From positions 496,001 through 560,000 of the forward strand of contig NW_024037057.1 of the NCBI RefSeq assembly GCF_015706575.1: a stretch of DNA of 64,000 nt. The letters run 5' to 3'. Below the pieces are notes generated by a model, which was not told the origin of the DNA, did no database searches, and saw only the letters and a list, made by a program, of their open reading frames with translations. How positions within the stretch are numbered: position 1 is the stretch's first letter; each line of letters opens with the position of its first letter. Below are positions 12,401-20,249 of the stretch, piece after piece. Both the position numbers and the translations under genes were made by a program. The stretch comes from Patiria miniata. Taxonomy: Eukaryota > Echinodermata > Asteroidea > Valvatida > Asterinidae.

Positions 12401-15400
12401 ACTAAATAGGAGCCCGTAAAATCACAATGATCGCCATTTGATTATGTCGCGGTCTTGTTAAGTTGAATGACCTTAAATCTAAATTGTGGGCAAAAATAGC
12501 CCCCCCCCCACCTAGAACCGCCACTTCTTTGCCTCGTTTGACCCTAAAAGGGCCGGGTTATTTTTACCATCTCACAGCCGGGGGATCCCCCCCCCCCTCC
12601 CACTAAGATCTTGGCCATCGACTACAACAAATTATGAAACTCGGTACGTGCATAGAACAACTATTCATGAACATACGCAAGAAATTTCATGAGTATAGGT
12701 TAAAGGGGTTTGGAATTATGGCTAATTAATCAGTCACATGCATGAATGGTAATTCTGCTCTGTGTGCACAACGTATACATTGTGAAATTCAGTTTTCACC
12801 GGAATTTTTTTCGCTGCGCAGCAACCAGTGGTCTGAATGTTATGTTTTTTGGTATCAAAGATGCGCAAGGCCCGAGGCTACAAAAGTCGAAACAGCTTGG
12901 ATCGCGAAATTTGTTTTCTTGAAAGCTATCGCGGAAAAAAAAGTTGAGGGGGGTCGGATTCCGGCCCGGCCCCTTTAGGGTTAAAGATTATTTACTATTA
13001 AGTTGGTCCTATTAGAACATGTGGATTTTACTGGTTTCAGAAAGCCACACGAATTATGATCGTCCTCGGAGCATTTGGCAGCGCACTTTTCTTCCTATTC
13101 CTCGGACCGTCGCCATTGCTGAACATACACTCGTAAGTAAAATCAGTAGTTAACGCCATCTCCTTTAGCCTTTTGGAAATTATGGCGGGCACAATAGGAG
13201 GGCGCTATTCTTTTTTTGGTAAATTTCGGTGAATATACAATGTACACAAGAGTTCAAACAAACCTAATAGTGCCCTCCGTATGTGTCTGCCATTATCTCT
13301 CAAAAATGTTAAAACCTGTTACGCTTATTGTCTTTCACAATTTAGGGAAACGTTCCGTAACCGTATCGCATTATTTCCTAAAACGGTATAAATAAATATT
13401 CAAAAAAGTATAATGTATCAGTCCAAAACAGGCAACATGTTTTCGTCTAGTTGTAGTCCATGACTGTGCGTAAAGATGCTGAAGACTTATTTTAGGTGTT
13501 CTTTGAAACTACAACCGATGATGTTTTTGCTTCTACAGCTCCAAGCTGCTTGTTATTCTTGTCATTCCCACTGGCACCATAATGATTAGCTTGATCGTTA
13601 TGCCGACGTTTGTGGACATGTTCAGCTCTGCAGAGTAAGTGCCACTGATCTCCATAAAACACAATCTGTATAGTCCATAGGCTGTTAGAAGTGCAGTCAC
13701 TGTCATCCATCTTACCACTCCAATAACAATAATTGTATTCATTTTGTAGATTGTAGTAAAAAACATATTCAATATTCGTGGCGTCACTTTAAGAGAGTGC
13801 CCCATTTGTTACATAATACTAGTTACAGTTATTGTCAATTTCTTTTGATATAGTATTTGTGCTTTCAATAGAATATAAAGCGATTTTGTTAAGAAATAAT
13901 GCTAAATTAAACAGGCTGTGCCTTGAGGTTGAGCCTCCATTTATTGTGTTGGACTTCCCACATACAAAAACATTCATGAATATATACAGGGTTATCTTAT
14001 TGACGCTTTTTGTCATTAATTTACCTCAACAGATGGTATGGTATTCCTACCAACCTTGGGTTGTCGTCCATACTATCTGGCGTCTGGACGGGTGCATTTT
14101 TTGTCGGGTACGTTTGCTGATTGGTTTCTGCAGATAATCCGGATAATCCCAATATGTTTGTGTTTGTTTTCTGTTAATGTTGTAGTTGTTGGTTATGGTT
14201 ATGGTTATGGTTATGGTTTATTTATTCATATCATAGCACAAACAACATAATAAACAGGAAACTATATAAAGAATGACAAAGAATGATACGAGGGATGCAG
14301 GTAAAAAGCATATGTTTGTACAAGACCTGGAACCCGTAATTACAAATTAAGCTAATACATTAATATGTACATACAATAGGCTGAATTCTATCAGGTAAAT
14401 ACACTTATACTAATAACAATTGAAAATAAATAAAATTGTTTTGGTTGCTGCTGCAGTCAGTGCGATCTCTGTTACTTGTGATGCTTGTGATAATGCTGCT
14501 GCTGCCTATCACTGTTTTACTGTCGCTGATGCTGATACTTTCGATGATTATTGGCTGTTTCGGCACTTTTGCCGAAACAGCCTTTGTTTTCGTTAATGTT
14601 TTTTTTTTTCCTTTTTTTCAGCCATTCCTCATGGCATTTGTACACGTTTTTACAGTGGAAGGCACTTTGGGCAATAAAATCAATCCGATTAACGTTATAA
14701 TTGGCACACCCTTAGACCAGCATCTGAAGTTGTGTGCCGAAGATTTACGTCATGGTGACGTCATCGACTAATTTATTATAGAATTTTGAATATTTAATTT
14801 TTCCCTTAGACTTTGTACACAGAAATAAAAAAAAAAATTGTCGATTTTACCCGAGCAAATAAATCTGACTTTGTGATGGCGCGAAAATGGTCGTTCATTT
14901 CCAAAGTGCTGTCTATAACGACACCAAGATCTCAGGCCGAGCTAGATGCTTCAAAACTCGATTCTCCAACCATGATGGGGGCAAGGATGGTGCTTTTCAA
15001 AACGAGAGCTGAGATGAATAATCTGGTGTTATCGACAAAATCCTTTGCACACTTCTGTTCGGCATCAGTACCACTCCAGTTTTTAATGTTTGTAGTGACA
15101 TGTATATAATTAATTGTTTGTGCTTTCAGCTACATCAGGCGTTCCATACAAACAAGTATGTTAATAATTGTTGGTTGCCATAGGCACCAGAGTTCACTCT
15201 CGCTGTGCTGCGTTTGCGCAGTGTGACATGTATGTGACCTCTGACTTATCATTTTCATTCTGCTTTGTGCAAGTTTTATTCCAACGTTGAAAGTTTCCTC
15301 AAAGTTTTATTCAGTCAATTGATGTGTGCTTTAACCTACTGACGTTCCAGAAGTTTGTTAATCATTGGATAGCAGGTGCAAGACATACTTGTGAGTTTTG

Positions 15401-18400
15401 AGAGCATTAAAACTTGTGAACAACCAACTGTTTGTGTGCCGTTTTTCACGATATTCAAGAGCAGACACGAGGCTTCATAAACAGTACTAGAACTCATTTC
15501 GGGAAAAAAAGCACACATCGCTGCATGTTCAAACGTTCATATTTGGGGGAATCCCGACTTTGATGACACAAGCATAGATATTGACATTAGAAAGATATTT
15601 GGCCATAAGGCCATAGCAGATTTGTCCTTTGAAGAAATATAGTTGGAATCACAAACATTTTCAAAGTTTTCACAATAGTTGCCATGATTTACTTGTTATT
15701 CCACCGACATTTGTTTTCAACTCTAAGGACTGTGTACCAATTTCAATGCTTGGATCATGAAAGGCACAATCCCATTATATATCTGCCCAAACTATTAACT
15801 CCAACCACCAATGGGTCATTTGAATTATATAGAATCTAGTTGAACTGAGCATCATGGTTTCAAACAACAAAATGTACACTCGACGTGATCTGCATGTAGA
15901 CCAAGTGTGAAACAAAACCCTGCCTTTTGACGATGCTTTTTTTTATAATCAGAGTTGTAATGATTCGACTCGAGTCCGACTCGAGTCACATTTTTGATGA
16001 CTCGACTAGACTCGAGTAGGGCAAATGACTTGATTTTACTCGAGTCATTACTGCGAACAAATGACTCGACTCGACTCAAGTCGATTCAAGTCGACTTTCT
16101 CATCAGAATGACTCGACTCGACTCGGGGAAGGCTAATAAGACTTAAATCCGAAACATAACAGCAACTCTTTGAGAAAAAAAAAATGTTTACAATGACTTA
16201 CGCCGGTGCCGGATTTTGTTTAGAGTCAAATGCAGGGTCATCACATGTAGTAGCACGAATGTAAAAAAAAAAAAAAAAACTTTTCTCTTGTGTTTTATTT
16301 ATTGTATAGTGTTCAAATATCTGACGTGATCTGCATGTAGACCAAGTGTGAAACAAAACCCTGCCTTTTGACGATGTTTTTTTTTATAATCAGAGTTGTA
16401 ATGATTCGACTGGAGTCCGACTCGAGTCACATTTTTGATGACTCGACTCGACTCGAGTAGGGCAAATGACTTGATTTTACTCGAGTCATCACTGCGAACA
16501 AATGACTCGACTCGACTCAACTCGAGTCGAGTCGATTCAAGTCGACTTCCTCATCAGAATGACTCTACTCGACTCGAGGAAGGATAATAAGACTTAAGTC
16601 CGAAACATAACAGAAACTCTTCGAGAAAAAAAAAATATTTACAATGACTTACGCCGGTGCCGGATTTTGTTCACGTCACGTTAGAATGTTTGCGAAAAAT
16701 GTGCAGGGCCTACATACGTGGATTTATTATCCCCCTTATTTGAATGGCGATCACCTGGCACACCCTTTTTATTTTCATTAAGAGTCAAATGCAGGGTCAT
16801 CACATGTAGTAGCCCGAATGTAAAGTAAAAAAAAAGCCCAAAAAATACATTCTCTCTTGTGTTTTATTTATTGTATAGTGTTCAAATATCTGTGACTCGA
16901 ATTGACTTGAGCTAAATACTTGACTCGACTCGACTCGACTCGACTCGACTACACAATCTGACTGGACTCGAGTGACTAAACTAGAGTCACTTCTTTAAAA
17001 TGACGAGACTCGACTCGAGTGATACAAATCAGTGACTCGCTACAACTCTGGTTATAATGAAGTCAACTTACAATTTTGCCCCAAATTGGTGATCCAATTC
17101 CTGAAGAGAAGGCGAATGCGCTAAACACCAGTCCAATTACAGTCGGTGACATCCCTTTCGCCTTTGCCTGTTAAGTGTAAAAGTAATATCAATAATAATA
17201 TAGGTTTTAACACTTGTATCACACGAATTCCTCGATTTCGTCCCGAACATGGCAAGCTCAATTCTCAATTTAAATTTCAAAAAGCCACCACAAGATTCCA
17301 TTTAAGGTTCAGTATAATTCAAATTGTTAGCATACCGATTCATCCTGAGTTTGTGAAATTCGTCTCGTGTAGCAATCGGCGTTGTATTGAAAGAGCAAAT
17401 TCGTTTTTGTCATTCGTTTTAGTGCTGTCATTACATTTCGTTTCTGGTGACTTAACATGTTACGATTAGAAAATATGTTTATGTCAGAACAAAGGTTCAC
17501 GAACTTTAACCTTTCCAGTACAACCAATTAGTTTGTTAAAAAAATGCATCTATTAATAGGGTACGATGCATTTTAGTATTCATTTAAGGTACACGTACAA
17601 ATAATGATCATCCCGTAAACCGTCCAGAAGGAATGTTGCTTTGTTTTAATTTCAGGGTAATTTCTTCATTTTGAATTCAACTATGTTTTACCTTCAGGTA
17701 TATCCTGAAGTAAAGGTCAAACGAGTTCACGTACACGACAAAACAATGCTTATCAATTAATAGTCTATCTGATTACAAAGTTGGGACATTGTTGATCATT
17801 TACGTTCAAGAGTTATAGGTGAAATAACTTTGCGGTCTAAAATTCGAAAACAGTCAACATTGAAAATGTCAAACCATTTTGTTCAACAAACACCTCTCTA
17901 GCTATAATTGGATTGTCCGGCTCGTGAGTAATACGTAGACCACTCCAATTATAAATGACGAGTAGATGCAGCTGTGGAGAGTGTGTTGTGAAATAAGGAC
18001 TATGAAATACTGACTCACCGCAGTATGGCAGTATTGCGCATGCGTACGTGAGTTTTGTGAACGTTCAACCAATAAACCGGTAACAGGCACTGGATTTTAT
18101 AGGAGTCCAAATGTCTTTTGACCAGCCAGCCATGTCTTTATCGTTCGTTTAAGAACGGCCACTTGACGACCGGGCTCTCACATGGGAATATGTAAACTGC
18201 CTTAGGTATTTATGAATTAAGCATAAAAGTGGACACGTTTAAAACTGCTTACAACTGAGAAATGAAGTTGCCACTAAAACGTTAAGTCGAGATTGCACGT
18301 TACAGGCTTTGGCCCACGGACTATAAGGACCAAACTTGGAGGAACACACGTGTTCATTATTCTATTTTTGGGAGACTGTTTTAAAGACATACAATCGTGG

Positions 18401-19543
18401 AGCGTGTTTTTGTTAGGGTGTTTGTTTGTTTGTTTGTTTGTTTGTTTGTTGGGGTGTTGGGGATGTTGGGGTGTTAGTATGTTTGTTTGTTGGGGTGTTG
18501 GGGTGTTTGTTTGTTTGTTTGTTTGTTTGTTTGTTTTGAGGGGTGGGGTGGGGTGGGGTAGTCTGAGTATAACCCGTTATCCACGGAGACAAATCCTGTA
18601 TAACGTCTGACATCTCCTGACATGCAAATGTATGCAAGCACGCACGCTAGCCAATCAGAGTCGACTTTACTAAATCGTGACGTCATTTCATTCCCAAATC
18701 AGGACTAAATTGGTTTTGTGGTCAATTCAAATGCAGTGTTTTGTAATACAACAACAACTGGCCCCATATCGCCTAACATGATAGAGAGTGCGGAACACTG
18801 TCTATCTGACGCGCAACAGGTGAATGACCGAAGACTCGATATAGAAAGCGCCCGCTGATTGGTCAAATCTTGGAGGTCAAGGCGGGCGGGGTCTTGCCTA
18901 ATTAATCAGCGAATCTGTTCACGCTTAAGGGTGGGCGGGAGGCGGGGTTTTGCCTAATTAATCAGTGAATCTGTTCACGTGTAAGGGATGAGCAGGATGG
19001 GTCCAGTTCTAAAGCTAACAAGTTCGTTTTTTTTTATTAATTGATTGTTACAATCCAACCTTGCCGTTAACATTTCTAGAAATCTTGCTTCTGATAGTTT
19101 TCTATTTCACCACAATTTGCTAAAACATAAATATTGTTAGAATGTAATTATTTCTAATTTTCTCATGTAATGTATGTCAACAAGAATATGTTTTCCCCTA
19201 AAAATGGCGTCGTTGTACACAGTGCCCTCATTCGCTCGAAAGAAATATGGCCCGTTTGGGTACTCACCTCGATGGGGTAGAAAACAGAAATAATGGAAAA
19301 GGCCATCATGCTTGCCAGTGAAGCCAGCACAGCGCTGGCAAATGTGGCTTTCTGGTGGTAGGTGAATTTGGCTCTTGCGGGTTTCTCCTCGAAGCTTTTG
19401 TTGGTGTTGTCGTTTTCTTGGTCTGCGCTGTCCTGATTGGCCAAAGATAACGTGGGCGGGGTGTCTCGAGACGGGGTTTCTCCGGTTGAAGTTGCATATT
19501 CTGTCGATGATGCAGCAGCGTTAATTTCGCCATTGTTTTCCAT
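321..19543 (-). CDS. SLC18B1-like: SLC18B1-like MFS vesicular (polyamine) transporter, 13 coding exons
   Basis: Multi-exon gene on the minus strand. Coding exons, high to low: 19268-19543, 17072-17167, 10390-10463, 10086-10233, 9583-9651, 8803-8890, 8270-8406, 7940-8038, 6500-6591, 5998-6093, 5525-5599, 1059-1202, 321-405. They total 1,479 bp (492 residues plus TGA), all junctions have GT/AG borders, and phases match. The predicted protein has an acidic cytosolic N-terminus, 12 membrane segments in two halves, a GPxxGG motif in exon 5 and a second across exons 11/12, and a short tail. Order and spacing fit SLC18B1, known in mammals as a proton-coupled polyamine carrier of secretory vesicles. 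Substrate here is inferred. Intron 2 holds an antisense duplicate of exons 6-11. Confidence 0.92.
1059..1202 (-). CDS. SLC18B1-like exon 12 (TM11 end, TM12)
   Basis: 144 bp, acceptor GGACAG|GAC, donor AAAGG|GTGAGT. Completes a GPLLGG motif and encodes TM12 (TVLAGVLIIVMIVVCLFGVW), then EYRCGKG. Intron 11, upstream of it, holds about 3.8 kb of repeat DNA absent from copy C. Copy C counterpart 56307-56450. Confidence 0.92.
1440..4880. repeat. Diverged repeat block with paired TGACGTCA palindromes
   Basis: Seventeen exact TGACGTCA octamers start at 1465, 1485, 1762, 1773, 1889, 2094, 2245, 2256, 2362, 2505, 2663, 2674, 3828, 3988, 4275, 4468 and 4869. Several form pairs exactly 11 bp apart, with the second member exact or one to two bases off. 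Between them recur phrases such as TTTCAACCCAATCAGAC and GTTCTGTAGATAT. TCACGTGA sites also occur. The block belongs to a 3.8-kb stretch (about 1260-5083) in intron 11, absent from copy C. The octamer is the CREB/ATF full site in animals, but any binding here is unproven. Confidence 0.7.
3105..3413. repeat. Foldback element with GC-rich palindromic 21-bp units
   Basis: Termini are inverted copies: ACGGAAGTGTATTGAGGACA at the left matches TGTCCTCAATACGCTTCCGT at the right with one mismatch. The interior holds about ten units of roughly GGATTACTAATTCGCCCGGGC, each containing the near-perfect palindrome AATTCGCCCGGGCGAATT. Flanks share CTTTTC, a possible target duplication. Confidence 0.75.
4320..5083. 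repeat. 399-bp tandem duplication with a 12-bp-stem hairpin in each unit
   Basis: Units start at 4320 and 4719 (AAAGATTAGTGCAAATGAAC in both). Each ends with a perfect hairpin, stem GGCTGTTTCGGC, 6-nt loop, at 4646-4675 and 5050-5079. The second hairpin lies at the junction where homology with copy C resumes. The inverted repeat (arm A) begins inside the second unit. Confidence 0.75.
5196..5442 (+). mobile_element. Truncated retroposon with (CATAAC)n tail
   Basis: About 247 bp ending GAATAAATAAAC then CATAAC repeats, flanked by AACCAAAACAA / AACCAACAACT. The same element is in arm B (14190-14436, inverted). Copy C has the site unoccupied (near 56640). Short tandem tails after an AATAAA-like stretch are typical of the 3' ends of some non-LTR elements. 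The class is inferred. Confidence 0.55.
5525..5599 (-). CDS. SLC18B1-like exon 11 (TM11 start)
   Basis: 75 bp, acceptor CAACAG|A, donor GTCGG|GTACGT. Encodes WYGIPTNLGLSSILSGVW. Outermost exon of the inverted repeat. Identical in arm B (14033-14107). Copy C (57548-57622) has several conservative substitutions. Confidence 0.9.
5998..6093 (-). CDS. SLC18B1-like exon 10 (TM10)
   Basis: 96 bp, acceptor CTACAG|CTC, donor CAGA|GTAAGT. Encodes LLVILVIPTGTIMISLIVMP, then FVDMFSSA before the periplasm-equivalent loop. Identical in arm B (13539-13634). Confidence 0.92.
6500..6591 (-). CDS. SLC18B1-like exon 9 (TM9)
   Basis: 92 bp, acceptor TTTCAG|AAA, donor CTC|GTAAGT, ends in phase 2. Encodes KATRIMIVLGAFGSALFFLF. 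A piggyBac-like MITE begins about 60 bp beyond its acceptor, in intron 8. Confidence 0.92.
6652..7090. mobile_element. piggyBac-like MITE (copy in transporter intron 8, arm A)
   Basis: 439 bp with inverted ends CCCTAAAGGGGCCGGG / CCCGGCCCTTTTAGGG, flanked by TTAA on one side and TCAA on the other. A TTAA target and CCCT termini are the piggyBac hallmark. There is no transposase frame. The other full copies are at 12542-12980 (arm B) and 58677-59110 (copy C), at the same intron position, so the insertion predates the copies. Confidence 0.75.
7940..8038 (-). CDS. SLC18B1-like exon 8 (TM8)
   Basis: 33 codons, acceptor CTACAG|CTT, donor AAAG|GTACGT, phase 0/0. Encodes TM8 (LLFLSFGLPYAIFSVIWG) leading into GAVADAK, the loop 8-9 copy of MFS motif A. 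Confidence 0.93.
8270..8406 (-). CDS. SLC18B1-like exon 7 (central loop, TM7)
   Basis: 137 bp, acceptor TCATCAG|GA, donor AAAAAG|GTACG. Encodes a basic/acidic central loop (GNKKEESGPMIRVL) then TM7 with the family motif DPTLAVYL. Copy C (59802-59938) reads SPTL. Arm B (11226-11361) is one base shorter and frameshifted. Confidence 0.92.
8560..8785. mobile_element. G-rich hAT-type MITE with 8-bp target duplication (arm A)
   Basis: Inverted ends CAGTGGCGTAGCCA / TGGCTACGCCACTG, 226 bp, flanked by the 8-bp duplication TCTAGGGG at 8552-8559 and 8786-8793. The interior is mostly long G or C runs. Copy C keeps the empty site (ATCTAGGGGGAAC near 60090). Eight-bp duplications are typical of hAT elements. 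Confidence 0.85.
8803..8890 (-). CDS. SLC18B1-like exon 6 (TM6)
   Basis: 88 bp, acceptor TCTAG|GCT, donor ACAG|GTGAGT, ends in phase 1. Encodes RLPFFVLGGVVLAIDVVNFF. Copy A reads Ala-Asp-Gly at its start, while arm B and copy C both read Ala-Gly-Gly. The Asp is therefore the derived state in the working gene. It is the innermost exon of arm A. Confidence 0.9.
9583..9651 (-). CDS. SLC18B1-like exon 5 (TM5, motif C)
   Basis: 23 codons, acceptor AACAG|AGC, donor GAT|GTATGT, phase 0/0. Encodes AFAIGPAIGGVLYD, the GPxxGG antiporter signature (motif C) typical of TM5 in proton-coupled MFS exchangers. Copy C counterpart 60527-60595. Confidence 0.92.
10086..10233 (-). CDS. SLC18B1-like exon 4 (TM4)
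   Basis: 148 bp, acceptor GACAG|G, donor GTG|GTAAAT. Encodes the TM4 region with conserved blocks ATLTASSAIV and FPENVGT. Lies in the loop of the inverted repeat. Copy C counterpart 61042-61189. Confidence 0.92.
10390..10463 (-). CDS. SLC18B1-like exon 3 (TM3)
   Basis: 74 bp, acceptor TCTAG|ATT, donor GG|GTGAGC, ends in phase 2. Encodes FGARFIFLAGAFVTGG. Lies in the loop of the inverted repeat. Its counterpart in copy C is 61346-61419. Confidence 0.9.
10841..11072. mobile_element. hAT-type MITE, arm B copy
   Basis: Reverse complement of the element at 8560-8785, with CCCCTAGA duplications at 10833-10840 and 11073-11080. It differs from the arm A copy mainly in homopolymer lengths. Confidence 0.85.
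12542..12980. mobile_element. piggyBac-like MITE, arm B copy
   Basis: Same length (439 bp) and termini as 6652-7090, inverted, with TTAA at 12981-12984 and TTGA at 12538-12541. Confidence 0.75.
14849..15949. other. Intron 2 sequence without recognised features
   Basis: Unique-looking DNA between arm B and the TCGAG-rich element. A 98-codon plus-strand frame (14813-15109) starts in an A-run inside arm B and resembles no family I know. The last ~60 bp recur near 16327-16390 as part of a local duplication. Confidence 0.4.
15950..17050. mobile_element. TCGAG-rich hAT-like element, partly duplicated
   Basis: Full element 16391-17050 has ends CAGAGTTGTAATGA / TACAACTCTG and 8-bp flanks TTTATAAT / GTTATAAT (7 of 8 match). 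A truncated copy with the same left end starts at 15950, and the ~60 bp before each start are also identical. The second copy is thus a 441-bp local duplication that took flank along. The interior is dominated by GACTCGAGTCGAGTC motifs. A 1,018-bp relative sits in the BEL2 element at 48483-49500. Lies in intron 2, close to the exon 2 donor. Confidence 0.75.
17072..17167 (-). CDS. SLC18B1-like exon 2 (TM2)
   Basis: 32 codons, acceptor AACAG|GC, donor ATT|GTAAGTT, phase 0/0. Encodes TM2 (VIGLVFSAFAFSSG) ending in SPIWGKI, equivalent to the loop 2-3 MFS motif region. The donor lies only about 13 bp from the edge of a TCGAG-rich hAT-like element. Confidence 0.9.
17168..18410. other. Intron 1 sequence without recognised features
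   Basis: AT-rich intron DNA upstream of exon 2. No coding exon, RNA gene or terminal-repeat element recognised. Confidence 0.4.
18411..18558. repeat. (TTTG)n microsatellite with G-rich interruptions
   Basis: Tandem GTTT units broken by GGGGTGTTGGGG blocks, ending in GGGGT repeats. Lies in intron 1. Spurious long frames on both strands come from it. Confidence 0.9.
18886..18988. repeat. Direct repeat pair in intron 1
   Basis: GCCTAATTAATCAG then GAATCTGTTCACG occurs twice, about 57 bp apart (from ~18895 and ~18952), separated by GGGCGGG motifs. Small tandem duplication. Confidence 0.75.
19268..19543 (-). CDS. SLC18B1-like exon 1 (start codon, N-tail, TM1)
   Basis: 92 codons from an ATG in good context (GAGCCATGG). 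The first ~62 residues are hydrophilic and rich in S, T, D, E and N. TM1 follows (FASAVLASLASMMAF...). It ends in phase 0 at donor GAG|GTGAGTA. It is the only exon of this gene without a second copy in the window, apart from exon 2. Confidence 0.9.
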
Positions 19544-19964
19544 GGCTCTGATAAAATAATTCGGACCGAAAACAAATCATAAAATAACCATGGCATATTT
19601 TATTTTGTCTATTAAAATGAGAACTGTACGCCTTTTCTTTAAAGAATAATAGAGTCTGAAAGTTCAATCCCATAGAGGCGCGCTTCCGTAACTGTGAATA
19701 GCAACATTATCTTGCAAAAAGTATAAAATGATGCACTTATTCTTGATACAATGAAAAGGCCTTTGTAAAATTGTAACTAGTATCTCAATGTATGAACACC
19801 GAAATGTTGCCTGATTTGAAAGAGAAATATCGTGCCACAAACCGACCTATCACTACAAAAACATTTAAAATGCACTGATACAAGTGAACACGGTGTACTC
19901 GTACATGCATGAACGATTTTTTAGACAAGTAAGATTTGAGGTTTTGCATGGTGGAGATACTAAT

Positions 19965-20249
19965 AAATGAAAGGTTTTCGGAAACGCCATGTGCGAATAA
20001 TTTCTCAACTAAGAGAATGGTTCTGAAAATAACCAGAGGTATAAACTCGACGTTTCGGTAAGTGTGTTCTGACCGTCTTCGGGAGAGTGCCTAAACTCTT
20101 AGGTGTTTACTTTCTTACAGTTTAGGCACTCTCCGGAAGACGGTCAGAGCATACTGACCGGAACGTCGAGTTTATACCTCAGGTTCTTTTCAGAACCATT
20201 CTCTTAGTTGCAATTATTCGCACATTCTGTTTCTGCAAACCTTTCATTT
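19965..20249. mobile_element. Palindromic MITE (long hairpin)
   Basis: About 285 bp, with arms inverted over ~110 bp: AAATGAAAGG to AGAGTGCCTAAACT on the left, and the complement AGTTTAGGCACTCT to CCTTTCATTT on the right. No coding capacity. Lies about 420 bp upstream of the transporter start codon. Confidence 0.75.

Larger units (their letters stand above)
10737..14107 (+). pseudogene. Inverted partial SLC18B1-like copy (exons 6-11), frameshifted
   Basis: Exon equivalents on the plus strand: 10737-10824, 11226-11361, 11593-11691, 13041-13132, 13539-13634 and 14033-14107. All splice borders are kept. The exon 7 equivalent has lost one C (ATACGG instead of ATACCGG, near 11273), which breaks the frame. 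Exons 1-5, 12 and 13 are absent, so no full protein is possible. In the one exon where arms A and B differ by substitution, the first codons of exon 6, arm B agrees with copy C. Confidence 0.88.
10611..14848. repeat. Arm B of the inverted duplication, within transporter intron 2
   Basis: Reverse complement of arm A, separated from it by a 1,592-bp loop (9019-10610) that contains exons 3-5. It lies between exon 2 (17072) and exon 3 (10463) of the same gene. The pre-mRNA would thus carry antisense then sense copies of exons 6-11. Confidence 0.9.

Noticed and set aside
14813..15109. 98-codon plus-strand frame
   Set aside because: Starts in the poly-A edge of arm B and runs across the duplication boundary; no recognisable similarity.
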